A stretch of 31,411 nt of DNA from an uncultured Lachnospiraceae bacterium (GCA_910577655.1 CAJTOW010000037.1:1-31411), one strand, 5' to 3'; positions 1-8,334 are shown, counted from the first letter of the stretch. Numbers and translations: made by a program. The notes: generated from the letters alone by a model not told the origin.

Positions 1-14
1 GCATATCCCCGATC

Positions 15-938
15 TCATATCTCCTTGCCTGTGCCGCTCTCCCCGGTAAGCAGCACCGTGGAAGTGCTCTTAGCCACCCGCAGGATCTCCTCCTGGAGAA
101 GGAGGGTCCTGGGATCACTCCCTATGATACTGGACACTCCTGCGTGGCTGACCATGCTGGTCATCTCATAGTACCGTTCCCGGACTGTCCTGGTGCTCTC
201 AAAGACCAGAACCCGGGAATACATGCGTGAATCCCCCTCCAGGTCAAACAGATGGCCCATGACAGAAAATTCTTTTGTTTCCAGCCGGATCCGGTACTCA
301 TTTTCGTGGTTTAAGCTGTCCCCGGTAGCAGTCACCTCGATCTGCTTACCCTCCAGCTCCCGGACGGAAAGCTGCCTGCAGGCCGCCTGATTGGAAGCTG
401 AGACCAGATCGTCCCGGTCCAGGATCAGGATCCCCCTGTCCACATGATTGATCACACAGTCCAGGGTGTTGAGAAGGGATGTACGCTTCTTTAACTCCGC
501 CACCTCCGCTGCCTTGACAGATATGAAATCCGCTATTTGCTCCAGAAGCTCCAGATACATGGCCTCATTGGCCATGACCCGCTCCTTCTGCTCCCGGCTG
601 CTGCCTACCAGTCCGATGACACCGATGGTCTCCTCCCCCAGACGGATAGGCATGGAGATATCGATCTCCTCCTGACAGATATTCTGCTTGGGACAGTTGC
701 TGCACAAGGCTTCATGGCCCGGGGCGTAGATGATCTCCCGGCTCCCAGTCTGCAGGATATGCCTATATACATATCCCTCCCTGGACATATCCTCATTGAC
801 ATGATCCGAGAAGAAGCCGGTGCCTGCCACCCGGAACAGGTTCACGTCCACCACTTCCACCTCTACCTGGGCCACCTTTGACATAATATCCGCATATTTC
901 TTGACCGTCTCCTGAATCTCCAGCAGAATACTAGACAT
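15..938 (-). CDS. sigma-54-dependent regulator, truncated after Walker A
   Basis: This resembles an enhancer-binding activator of sigma-54 RNA polymerase. The N-terminal part looks like a GAF-type sensor and carries a CX2CX5C cluster (C88, C91, C97 counted from the upstream ATG at 965), which could bind metal or an Fe-S centre. A PAS-like segment follows (VDRGILILDRDD), then the start of the AAA+ domain (IIGSDPRTLLLQEE) ending in Walker A, GESGTGKE. The frame hits TGA one codon later. The GAFTGA loop, Walker B, arginine finger and DNA-binding HTH are therefore absent. I chose the ATG at 938 because GGGGGA lies six bases upstream; the ATG at 965 has its purine stretch too close. It starts just after hemW and is probably cotranscribed. 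The family call is firm, but whether the break is biological or a sequence-end artefact cannot be told from the 14 bases left. Confidence 0.75.
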   Translation of the reverse strand: MSSILLEIQETVKKYADIMSKVAQVEVEVVDVNLFRVAGTGFFSDHVNEDMSREGYVYRHILQTGSREIIYAPGHEALCSNCPKQNICQEEIDISMPIRLGEETIGVIGLVGSSREQKERVMANEAMYLELLEQIADFISVKAAEVAELKKRTSLLNTLDCVINHVDRGILILDRDDLVSASNQAACRQLSVRELEGKQIEVTATGDSLNHENEYRIRLETKEFSVMGHLFDLEGDSRMYSRVLVFESTRTVRERYYEMTSMVSHAGVSSIIGSDPRTLLLQEEILRVAKSTSTVLLTGESGTGKEI

Positions 939-971
939 CTGACATCCCCCATCCCAAAGAACCATACTCCC

Positions 972-2183
972 TCAGCTGTGCCCAAAACCCACGTCCGGCT
1001 TCTCCTCAAGCAGGAACTCACTGAGCACATAGTTACTCACATCCACCCCCAGGTCTGTCAGACGCACCCAGGGCGCCTCCACCCGCAGGAGTCCTTTGCC
1101 CTCCATCTTGCGGATCACATCCCCGTAGATCTTCCACATATTCTGGCCGAACCGTTCCAGGAAGCCGCTGCCGGATACCCCCTGGCTCAGCCGCAGTCCC
1201 AGGAACATGAATTCCTCCATCTTATCCTTCAGTTCCAGCTTCTGGATATCCCTGGCAGCCGCGCCGGCCTGGGTAAGATCTAGAGACAGATACTCCCCCA
1301 GATCCGTCACATTGTGATAACGGTGGCCGAAGGTGTAGGAGGAGGCACCCAGCCCCAGTCCCAGGTAGCTGGTTCCGGTCCAGTAGCCCATGTTGTGGCG
1401 GCACTCATATCCCGGCTTGGCGTAATTGGATATCTCATACCGGCTGTAGCCCTGGGCCTCCAGCATATCCCGGATCAGATAGTACATGGCCCGGTCCGTG
1501 TCCTCGTCGGGAAGAGGCGGCAGGATCAGGCTGCCTGCGCCCGCAGCTCCCCCTTTGCCGCAGTAGTAATCATAGAAAGGAGTCCCCTCCTCCAGGATCA
1601 GGCTGTAGGCTGAGATGTGCTCCGGCCTCAGCATCATCACCTTGCGGAGAGTGCATTTTAAGGAGTGCACATCCTGGCCTGGCAGGGAGGACATAAGATC
1701 CACATTGATATTGGAAAAGCCAGCCTGTCTGGCCCGCTGGTAGCTCTTTAGAAACTCATCGTAGGTATGGATCCGCCCCAGATACCGAAGCTCCGCATCG
1801 TCTGCCGACTGGAGCCCCAGGCTGATGCGGTTGATGCCGCTTTGCTGGTACACCTCAAGCTTTTCCATGGTCAGGGTGCCGGGATTGGCTTCAATGGTGA
1901 TCTCCGCATCCTCATGGATGCAAAAGGAGTCCTGAAGCACGGCAAACAGCTCCTCCACCAGTTCCGCAGGCAGAACAGAGGGAGTGCCCCCTCCCAGAAA
2001 GATGCTTGTCACCACACTCTCCTGAAAGCAGGCACTCTGTCCATATATCTCCTCAATGAGTTTGTCCATATAGTCCCTGTAGATCCGCTCCGGCGCAGCA
2101 AAGGAAAGGAAATCACAGTAAGCGCATTTCCGGATGCAGAACGGGATATGAATATATAGCTCCAGTTCCTGTCTATTCATCAT
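972..2183 (-). CDS. hemW: HemW, radical SAM heme chaperone-like protein
   Basis: This is a radical SAM protein of the HemN/HemW family. The cluster-binding motif is near the N-terminus in IHIPFCIRKCAYCDF (C16, C20, C23). The position after the last cysteine is Asp-Phe, so the extra cysteine of true HemN coproporphyrinogen dehydrogenase is missing. That and the 403-residue length favour HemW, which is thought to insert heme into respiratory enzymes, over the HemN oxidase. GGGTPS (SAM binding) and a C-terminal HemN-type domain are present. The start codons ATG-ATG lie inside the end of lepA (11-base overlap), indicating translational coupling. lepA-hemW is a long-conserved pair in Firmicutes. 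The heat-shock genes hrcA-grpE-dnaK that often follow are not here; a sigma-54 regulator is. Confidence 0.93.
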   Translation of the reverse strand: MMNRQELELYIHIPFCIRKCAYCDFLSFAAPERIYRDYMDKLIEEIYGQSACFQESVVTSIFLGGGTPSVLPAELVEELFAVLQDSFCIHEDAEITIEANPGTLTMEKLEVYQQSGINRISLGLQSADDAELRYLGRIHTYDEFLKSYQRARQAGFSNINVDLMSSLPGQDVHSLKCTLRKVMMLRPEHISAYSLILEEGTPFYDYYCGKGGAAGAGSLILPPLPDEDTDRAMYYLIRDMLEAQGYSRYEISNYAKPGYECRHNMGYWTGTSYLGLGLGASSYTFGHRYHNVTDLGEYLSLDLTQAGAAARDIQKLELKDKMEEFMFLGLRLSQGVSGSGFLERFGQNMWKIYGDVIRKMEGKGLLRVEAPWVRLTDLGVDVSNYVLSEFLLEEKPDVGFGHS

Positions 2184-3987
2184 CTAATTTCAATACACTC
2201 ATAAAGGCCTTCTGCGGGATCTCCACACTGCCCACCTGGCGCATCCGCTTCTTGCCCTCCTTCTGTTTCTCCAAAAGCTTCTTCTTCCGGGTGATATCGC
2301 CCCCGTAGCACTTGGCCAGTACGTCCTTGCGCATGGCCTTCACTGTCTCCCGGGCGATGATCCTGCCCCCCACAGCCGCCTGAATGGGGATCTCAAAAAG
2401 ATGCCTGGGGATCTCCTCCTTCAGCTTCTCGCACATCCGCCGTCCCCGGTCATAGGCGGAATCCCCATGGACGATGAAGGACAAGGCATCCACCTCCTCC
2501 TTATTGATCAGGATATCCAGCTTCACAAGCTGGGACTGCTCATAGCCCTTCATATCGTAGTCAAAGGACGCGTAGCCCCGTGACCGGGACTTTAAGGCGT
2601 CGAAGAAATCGTATATGATCTCGTTGAGAGGCAGATCATACCGCAGAAGCGCCCTGGTCTCTTCCATATATTCCATGCCCTTGTAGACGCCCCGGCGCTC
2701 CTGGCACAAGGTCATGATAGCTCCCACAAACTCGGTGGTCACCATAATCTCCGCGCTGACAATGGGTTCCTCCATATATTCGATCTCCGAAGGATCCGGA
2801 AGATTGGACGGGTTGGTCAGCTCGATCATCTCCCCGTTCTTCTTATAGACCCGGTATACTACCCCCGGAGCCGTGGTCACCAGATCCAGATTGTACTCCC
2901 GCTCCAGCCGCTCCTGGATGATCTCCAGATGCAGAAGGCCCAGGAAGCCGCACCGGAATCCAAAGCCCAGGGCGATGGAGGTCTCCGGCTCGAAATACAA
3001 GGACGCGTCGTTGAGCTGCAGCTTCTCCAGGGCCTCCCGCAGATCATTATACTTGGCTCCGTCTGCCGGATAGAGGCCGCAGTATACCATGGAGGTCACC
3101 TTCTTGTATCCCGGCAGCGGCTGGGCGCAGGGACGCTTCGCATCGGTGATGGTATCGCCCACAGTGGTGTCCTTTACATTCTTGATGCTGGCCGTCACAT
3201 AGCCTACCATGCCCGCGGTCAGCTCTGCACATGGGATGAACTGGCCCGCGCCAAAATACCCTACCTCCACCACCTCGAACTGGGCGCCGGTGGCCATCAT
3301 GCGGATCTGGGTACCCTTCTTCACCGTGCCTTCCATCATGCGGCAGAATACGATGACCCCCTTGTAGGAGTCATATAAAGAATCAAAGATCAATGCCTGG
3401 AGGGGAGCCCCCGGATCCCCTCCGGGAGCCGGTATCTTCTTTACAATGGCCTCCAGAACCTCCTCCACATTGAGTCCGGTCTTGGCAGAGATCCGGGGCG
3501 CGTCATGGGCCTCCAGGCCGATGATATCCTCGATCTCGTCTGCCACCCGGTCCGGATCTGCGCTGGCCAGATCGATCTTATTGATCACCGGCACCACATC
3601 CAGATCATGATCCAGGGCCAGATACACATTGGCCAGGGTCTGGGCCTCAATGCCCTGGGCCGCGTCCACCACCAGGATAGCGCCGTCACAGGCCGCCAGA
3701 CTCCGGGATACCTCATAGTTAAAATCCACATGCCCCGGGGTGTCGATCAGGTTGAAGATATACTCCTCACCGTCCTGGGCCCGGTACACGGTCCGGACCG
3801 CCTGGGACTTGATTGTGATCCCCCGCTCCCGCTCCAGCTCCATATTGTCCAGGACCTGGGCCTGCATCTCCCGGCTGGTCAAAAGCCCGGTCATCTCTAT
3901 GATCCGGTCCGCCAGGGTCGACTTGCCGTGATCAATATGCGCAATAATGCAAAAGTTGCGAATCCTGCTCTGATCTGTATCTGCCAT
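2173..3987 (-). CDS. lepA: elongation factor 4 (LepA), ribosome-associated GTPase
   Basis: LepA is a translational GTPase that acts on the ribosome. The G1 motif AHIDHGKST, G3 DTPGHVDF and G4 NKIDL are all intact, followed by EF-G-like domains and the LepA-specific C-terminal region rich in lysine (KKKLLEKQKEGKKRMRQVGS). The protein is 604 residues from the chosen ATG at 3987, normal for the family. An in-frame ATG at 4026 would add 13 residues, but it lies only a few bases past the predicted transcription start and has a weak ribosome site. The 3987 ATG has GAGAGGA upstream and gives the expected N-terminus MADTDQSRIRNF. It follows spoIIP, a gene order also known from Bacillus. Confidence 0.97.
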   Translation of the reverse strand: MADTDQSRIRNFCIIAHIDHGKSTLADRIIEMTGLLTSREMQAQVLDNMELERERGITIKSQAVRTVYRAQDGEEYIFNLIDTPGHVDFNYEVSRSLAACDGAILVVDAAQGIEAQTLANVYLALDHDLDVVPVINKIDLASADPDRVADEIEDIIGLEAHDAPRISAKTGLNVEEVLEAIVKKIPAPGGDPGAPLQALIFDSLYDSYKGVIVFCRMMEGTVKKGTQIRMMATGAQFEVVEVGYFGAGQFIPCAELTAGMVGYVTASIKNVKDTTVGDTITDAKRPCAQPLPGYKKVTSMVYCGLYPADGAKYNDLREALEKLQLNDASLYFEPETSIALGFGFRCGFLGLLHLEIIQERLEREYNLDLVTTAPGVVYRVYKKNGEMIELTNPSNLPDPSEIEYMEEPIVSAEIMVTTEFVGAIMTLCQERRGVYKGMEYMEETRALLRYDLPLNEIIYDFFDALKSRSRGYASFDYDMKGYEQSQLVKLDILINKEEVDALSFIVHGDSAYDRGRRMCEKLKEEIPRHLFEIPIQAAVGGRIIARETVKAMRKDVLAKCYGGDITRKKKLLEKQKEGKKRMRQVGSVEIPQKAFMSVLKLDDE

Positions 3988-4039
3988 ATCAACTGATTCC
4001 TCTCTTGTCTCAATAAATTCCTTCATCCCGTATCTTAAA

Positions 4040-4068
4040 ACTATACCATTTTTTTATTTTCCTTGCAA
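4040..4068 (-). promoter_or_regulatory. predicted sigma-A promoter of lepA-hemW
   Basis: On the minus strand, TTGCAA (4068-4063) and TATAGT (4045-4040) are separated by exactly 17 bases. The -35 lies within the last codons of spoIIP. Transcription would start near 4033, giving lepA a short leader and its own vegetative transcription independent of the sporulation operon upstream. Predicted from sequence only. Confidence 0.5.
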
Positions 4069-5169
4069 CACCCTATCCAAAACTTCCGCCAGGGCCACCA
4101 TGGCCTGCTTCGCCTCATCCACCGTATTGGTCTGCGCGCCGACCTCCACCAGGGCCGACCGCTCCCTGAGGTGCAGGTTGTAGCGGAGTCCTTTCATATA
4201 GATCTTCCTGGTAAGCCCCGGAAACTGTCTGGCGGCCTCCCACTGCATCTGGAAGGAGAATGCCAGATTGCCCTTTAAGTTGGGATTGGGCAGATATTCG
4301 ATCTCCCCCTCCGGCGTCCGGCTCATACCCTGAAAGAACATGATGTTAGCCGTGGGCACACCGCCCAGCTCCGTCACCAGCCGCACATTCTCCCCCACTC
4401 CGTCCCGGTGAATGTCCAGCACCACCTGGATATCCGGGAAACGGTCCAGGATCTGGGTGATCCCCTCCAGGGCATAGCTGTAGGCCTTGTTCCTGTCCAG
4501 CTTCCCTCCCTGGATATCATAGGTGCTGGTATCGTGGATCACGTTCCATCCCCTGGCCCGCAGCTGGTCCGTCAACACGTTGCCCACCTCCACCACATTG
4601 GCATCCGGCTTATCCGGCCCGTAGTCTGCGTAGGTCTCCTGGGAATGGGTATGGTAGATCAGGATCTGGGGCACCTGACTGTCCTTTGCCAGCCCCAGGT
4701 CTGTCTCCAGAAATGTCTCCGCCTTCATCAGATCCCGCGGCGCGGTAGTGGATGGATGGACATTGTAGAACCGTTTCATCAGGTAATCATAGTCCTGAAG
4801 CTTGGCATAGACTGCCGTCATATCCTCTCCGGCCCCTTCCAGTGTCTGGACACCGGGACCGGTATCTCCTGCCGCTGTCTGGGTATCTGTCCTCCCGCCT
4901 CCTCCGGTATCCTCCTCTCCGGCCGGCAGCCAGCCTGCTCCCCCGGTTCCGGTATCCATCCCCTCCCCGGTCTCTTCCGATAAAAAAAGGTATACGTAGT
5001 TTTCATACGCATACCTGTATTTCTGATAGACCCCGTAGGCAGGATCTGCCATGCCTGACGCGGTCATTTCCTTTACATCTACCGGCTTCACTGCCGGAAA
5101 CACAAGCAGCAGAAGAAATTGGTACCCGGCAAGGACCAGACTCGTCACCCACAGGAACCGTCTACTCAA
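4054..5169 (-). CDS. spoIIP: stage II sporulation protein P (engulfment amidase/endopeptidase)
   Basis: SpoIIP is the cell-wall hydrolase of the SpoIID-SpoIIM-SpoIIP engulfment machine, acting in the mother cell membrane during sporulation. An N-terminal membrane anchor (FLWVTSLVLAGYQFLLLLVF) is followed by a low-complexity Gly/Thr/Glu linker (about residues 65-115). The catalytic domain follows, with ILIYHTHSQETY (zinc-site His), VVLDIHRDGV and a C-terminal ERSALVEVGAQTNT. The length of 371 residues is typical. The start is a TTG inside the last codons of sigE (8-base overlap), with AAGGA upstream. Translational coupling to sigE places it directly in the spoIIGA-sigE operon. In Bacillus it is instead preceded by gpr, which is absent here. 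Confidence 0.92.
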   Translation of the reverse strand: MSRRFLWVTSLVLAGYQFLLLLVFPAVKPVDVKEMTASGMADPAYGVYQKYRYAYENYVYLFLSEETGEGMDTGTGGAGWLPAGEEDTGGGGRTDTQTAAGDTGPGVQTLEGAGEDMTAVYAKLQDYDYLMKRFYNVHPSTTAPRDLMKAETFLETDLGLAKDSQVPQILIYHTHSQETYADYGPDKPDANVVEVGNVLTDQLRARGWNVIHDTSTYDIQGGKLDRNKAYSYALEGITQILDRFPDIQVVLDIHRDGVGENVRLVTELGGVPTANIMFFQGMSRTPEGEIEYLPNPNLKGNLAFSFQMQWEAARQFPGLTRKIYMKGLRYNLHLRERSALVEVGAQTNTVDEAKQAMVALAEVLDRVLQGK

Positions 5170-5902
5170 ATCTTACGATTTCCTTCTTCAGCCGCTTCAT
5201 GATCTTCTTTTCCAGCCGGGAAATGTATGACTGGGAGATCCCCAGCACGTCCGCCACCTCTTTCTGCGTCATCTCTGCCCCATCCGCATCCTGCAGCCCG
5301 TACCGCAGCTCCACGATCCTGCGTTCCCTGGGGCTTAAGCGGCTGATGGCCAGCTTCAGCAGATTTTTCTCTGTCTCATCCTCCAGTCCCCGGTAGATTA
5401 CATCCTCATCGGTCCCCAGAATATCAGACAGCAGCAGCTCATTGCCGTCCCAGTCCACATTCAGCGGCTCGTCGATGGACACCTCCATCCGGGTCTTGTT
5501 GTTGCGGCGCAGATACATGAGGATCTCATTCTCAATGCACCGGGACGCATAAGTGGCAAGCTTGATATTTTTATCAGCCTTAAAGGTGTTGATGGCTTTG
5601 ATCAGGCCGATGGTGCCGATGGAGATCAGATCCTCCACTCCCACGCTGGTGTTGTCAAATTTCTTGGCTATGTAGACCACCAGTCTCAGATTATGTTCGA
5701 TCAGGATGGACCTGGCCTCCTTCTCCCCTTCCGTTCCCAGCATGGCGATCATCTCCGCTTCCTTCTTGCTGTCCAGGGGCGGCGGCAGGATATCGGCTCC
5801 CCCTATATAGTGAACCTCCCCCTGCCGCTTGAGTAGCATTGTTTTAAATGTTGGAACCGCTTTAAAATGAAACCGGCTCGGCACTGATACCTTTAAGATC
5901 AT
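5162..5902 (-). CDS. sigE: RNA polymerase sigma-E, made as a pro-protein
   Basis: This is the mother-cell-specific early sporulation sigma factor. Region 2 contains LISIGTIGLIKAINTF and ATYASRCIENEILMYLRRNN. Region 4 has a clear HTH, TQKEVADVLGISQSYISRL. The N-terminal stretch before GEVHYIGGADILPPPL corresponds to the pro-sequence that SpoIIGA removes; the HYIGG segment aligns with the processing site known from Bacillus. I chose the ATG at 5902 because GGAGGAG lies six bases upstream; the TTG at 5917 is itself part of that ribosome site. It lies just downstream of spoIIGA, its protease, and overlaps spoIIP. The forespore factor gene sigG, which commonly follows sigE, is missing at this locus. 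Confidence 0.95.
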   Translation of the reverse strand: MILKVSVPSRFHFKAVPTFKTMLLKRQGEVHYIGGADILPPPLDSKKEAEMIAMLGTEGEKEARSILIEHNLRLVVYIAKKFDNTSVGVEDLISIGTIGLIKAINTFKADKNIKLATYASRCIENEILMYLRRNNKTRMEVSIDEPLNVDWDGNELLLSDILGTDEDVIYRGLEDETEKNLLKLAISRLSPRERRIVELRYGLQDADGAEMTQKEVADVLGISQSYISRLEKKIMKRLKKEIVRFE

Positions 5903-5947
5903 GTTTTTCTCCTCCAATATTTATAGCCGTTCAGAAACCTTCTGAAC

Positions 5948-6793
5948 TCATTCCTCCCCATGGAGCAGCATCTCATACCTGCCCTGGGGCGACAGCTCTT
6001 CTTCACTGAGAGCCAGCCAGGGACGCTCATAGTGCTTCACAGGCACGCCTTCCCTTATGACATCCATCTGCTCCACACGGACTGCCTGCAGAAGCCCTGA
6101 CCTTGTCCCCACTGCCTGAAAGGGGATCAGGATTCCGCCAGACACCTGGCCGCACAGCCTCTCGCAGGCAGCCCGGGTGATCACGTGAACCGGCTGGTGG
6201 GTATATGGCTCAAAAAGCTGGTTTCCTGTATCCCACAGCGCCTGGACCCGGATCGTCCGTCCGCCCTCTGACAGGACCGCTTCACAAAAAGAACGTTTCT
6301 CACGGAGTCTGCCCTGTACCAGATTCCAGCAGCCGGCTGCTGCCAGCCAGATCCCCGCCATTGCCGCCGTAAAGACCGGCAGGTCCCGGATATGGATTCC
6401 TCCATGTCCCGGCCCTGTGATCCGGCCATACCCTGCCGACAGGAGACCTCCGGTAAATGCAGCCGTCATCCACAACACAGCCAGACGTTTCAGACTGTCC
6501 CGCCATCCGGCTTTCCCGAAGGCCATGCGGATCATAAGCCATCCCAGCCCCAGCCCCCAGCCTGCCAGCCGGATCCCCGGGGCAGTCAGAAGGTTCCGGC
6601 CCCGCACTACCCCGGCCCGCCAGAGCCATAAGGTCACCAGCGCAGCCCCACAGCTTCCTGCCGCGCCCGCTGCCGCTGCCGCCACCATCCGTACCGGTCT
6701 GGCCCGCAGCTTCAGAAAGCTTCTCACCAGAAACAGCAGCCAAAGATTCATTCCGGCATTCATCAGGAAGAGAGAATCCAGGTACAAGGTCAC
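5948..6793 (-). CDS. spoIIGA: sporulation sigma-E processing peptidase SpoIIGA
   Basis: SpoIIGA is a membrane-embedded aspartic protease that activates pro-sigma-E after asymmetric septation. About five hydrophobic segments fill the first 165 residues. The cytoplasmic domain carries the catalytic motif ALWDTGNQLFEP, with Asp in DTGN matching the active-site Asp of the family. It ends shortly after, so the C-terminus is somewhat shorter than in Bacillus. The start is uncertain. The open frame reaches an ATG at 6826, but that codon lies at the predicted transcription start. GTG at 6793 aligns the N-terminus TLYLDSLFLMN with Bacillus SpoIIGA, and GTG at 6799 is also possible. sigE follows about 45 bases downstream. 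The gene family is certain. Confidence 0.9.
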   Translation of the reverse strand: MTLYLDSLFLMNAGMNLWLLFLVRSFLKLRARPVRMVAAAAAGAAGSCGAALVTLWLWRAGVVRGRNLLTAPGIRLAGWGLGLGWLMIRMAFGKAGWRDSLKRLAVLWMTAAFTGGLLSAGYGRITGPGHGGIHIRDLPVFTAAMAGIWLAAAGCWNLVQGRLREKRSFCEAVLSEGGRTIRVQALWDTGNQLFEPYTHQPVHVITRAACERLCGQVSGGILIPFQAVGTRSGLLQAVRVEQMDVIREGVPVKHYERPWLALSEEELSPQGRYEMLLHGEE

Positions 6794-6823
6794 TGCCACG
6801 TACTCATGACTCACCTCCCTCCT
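6790..6823 (-). promoter_or_regulatory. spoIIGA ribosome binding site with possible 5-codon leader ORF
   Basis: AGGAGGGAGGTGA (6823-6811) is a near-perfect Shine-Dalgarno tract. The start codon it is best spaced for is ATG at 6807-6805, which opens a different frame and encodes only MSTWQ before TGA (6792-6790). That stop overlaps the GTG at 6793 as GTGA. Either spoIIGA is translated by coupling to this minimal ORF, or the true start is an in-frame GTG at unusually long spacing. Confidence 0.4.
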
Positions 6824-6835
6824 CATGCTTTACTC

Positions 6836-6869
6836 ATTATAAGCCTTCTGAACAAAAATGTTTGTCGAA
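6836..6869 (-). promoter_or_regulatory. predicted Spo0A-activated spoIIG-type promoter
   Basis: On the minus strand a consensus -10 TATAAT (6841-6836) is preceded, 22 bases away, by TTCGAC (6869-6864). This is part of TTCGACA, the reverse complement of the Spo0A box TGTCGAA (6863-6869). The Bacillus spoIIG promoter is known for the same layout: sigma-A, a 22-bp spacer, and Spo0A-P bound over the -35. The downstream gene is spoIIGA, as expected. Only one exact box is visible. Confidence 0.62.
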
Positions 6870-6903
6870 CCGGAGGGAACACCCGGACTTTTTCGCACGA
6901 CAA

Positions 6904-6940
6904 AAAAGACAGAAACCTGACATACTGGTTTCTGTCTTTT
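6904..6940 (-). terminator. intrinsic terminator after ftsZ
   Basis: A perfect 14-bp inverted repeat, AAAAGACAGAAACC against GGTTTCTGTCTTTT, has a 9-base loop. On the minus strand it is followed by a T run, so it should end the dcw transcript after ftsZ and insulate the spoIIGA promoter. The A/T tails on both sides could make it work in both directions. Confidence 0.85.
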
Positions 6941-6950
6941 AGAAAATACG

Positions 6951-7008
6951 CTGCTGTTCACGGGGCGCATCTTCTTATGCGGTTTTCCCCGCCCCGATAA
7001 CTGTTACG
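6951..7008. repeat. short/decayed member of the GTAACAGTTCA repeat family
   Basis: Directly after the ftsZ stop, a hairpin of CGGGGCG (6961-6967) and CGCCCCG (6990-6996) is flanked by CTGTTCA on one side and AACTGTTAC on the other. The segment GGGGCGCATCTTCTT matches the related repeat at 21937. It appears to be a short form without the first conserved hairpin. Confidence 0.45.
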
Positions 7009-7019
7009 TGAATCCTTCA

Positions 7020-8291
7020 TTATCTCTTATTTTTCAGAAAATCCGGGATATTGATCTGCTGCATATCCCGCTTCACCGGACGGTAGGGCTGCTGGACGGC
7101 CGGAGCCTGCTCTCTGGACACATCCCCCCGCATACCCATACCGGCACCTGCTCCTGCTCCCTCCGGTCTCATAAGCTGGGGACGGGTCTGAAGAGTCGGA
7201 CTCTTGGTAGCGCTGGCCTCGGCCGCCGCCACGGCGCCTGCGCTGCCTGGGCCTGCCACCGGAGCCGGTGACGGCTTGGACGGTTTGAAGGTGTTAAAGC
7301 TTGACATGGCTTTGCTTACAGTAGAGCTGCTGCTGGCGCCCTGGGCCTCCAGACCGGTAGCGATGACAGTAATGGTAGCTTCATCCTGGGCATTCTCATC
7401 GTACATGGCGCCAAAGATGATGTTGGCGTCATCCCCGGCCAGCTCCTGGACAAAGCTGGCTGCCTCATTGGCCTCCACCAGACTGATGTCCCCGGAGATA
7501 TTGATGATCACATGGGTAGCCCCTTCTATGGTGGTCTCCAGAAGCGGGCTGGCCACAGCCTGCTTCACTGCCTCCACAGCCTTCTCGTCTCCCTTGGCAT
7601 GTCCGATACCGATATGGGCAATGCCCTTATCCGTCATAACCGTCTGTACATCTGCAAAATCCAGGTTAATAAGCCCCGGAACATTGATCAGATCCGTGAT
7701 GCCCTGAACCGCCTGCTGCAGTACCTCATCTGCCTTCTTAAGGGCGTCGGGCATGGTGGTCCTGCGGTCCACGATCTCCAGAAGCTTGTCATTGGGAATC
7801 ACGATCAGGGTGTCTACATTCTCCTTGAGATTCTCGATACCTGCCAGAGCATTATTCATACGGGCGCGGGCCTCAAAACGGAACGGCTTGGTGACCACTC
7901 CCACGGTCAGGATGCCCATATCCTTGGCGATTCTTGCAATCACCGGAGCCGCGCCAGTACCAGTGCCGCCGCCCATACCGCAGGTGACGAACACCATGTC
8001 CGCCCCTTTGATGGCCTGGGCCAGCTCCTCGGAGCTCTCCTCCGCCGCCTTCTGTCCGATCTCCGGACGGGCGCCGGCCCCCAGTCCCTTGGTCAGCTTC
8101 TCTCCGATCTGCATGGCAGTAGGCGCCTTACAATACTGCAAAGCCTGCTTGTCCGTATTGATCCCGATAAACTCCACACCGGCGATATTCTCCTCCACCA
8201 TGCGGTTCACCGCGTTATTACCAGCACCGCCTACACCGATCACAACAATTCTCGCCGAGTTATCCGCCTCATTTATTTTAATCTCTAACAA
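7020..8291 (-). CDS. ftsZ: cell division protein FtsZ
   Basis: FtsZ is the tubulin-like GTPase that polymerises into the Z ring at midcell. The signature GMGGGTGTGAAP, the N-terminal nucleotide motif VIGVGGAGNNAVNRM and the T7-loop region NLDFADVQTVM are intact. After the globular core (about residue 320) there is a variable linker rich in Ala, Pro and Ser. The conserved C-terminal peptide IPDFLKNKR, which binds partners such as FtsA or SepF, follows. The start is TTG with AGGAGG eight bases upstream; it gives MLEIKINEADNSARI, normal for the family. Its own promoter and a leader hairpin lie just upstream, so it can be expressed separately from the rest of the dcw cluster. Confidence 0.98.
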   Translation of the reverse strand: MLEIKINEADNSARIVVIGVGGAGNNAVNRMVEENIAGVEFIGINTDKQALQYCKAPTAMQIGEKLTKGLGAGARPEIGQKAAEESSEELAQAIKGADMVFVTCGMGGGTGTGAAPVIARIAKDMGILTVGVVTKPFRFEARARMNNALAGIENLKENVDTLIVIPNDKLLEIVDRRTTMPDALKKADEVLQQAVQGITDLINVPGLINLDFADVQTVMTDKGIAHIGIGHAKGDEKAVEAVKQAVASPLLETTIEGATHVIINISGDISLVEANEAASFVQELAGDDANIIFGAMYDENAQDEATITVIATGLEAQGASSSSTVSKAMSSFNTFKPSKPSPAPVAGPGSAGAVAAAEASATKSPTLQTRPQLMRPEGAGAGAGMGMRGDVSREQAPAVQQPYRPVKRDMQQINIPDFLKNKR

Positions 8292-8334
8292 GATACTTTC
8301 CTCCTTCAGACCATGTATAATCTATTTTCAACAA

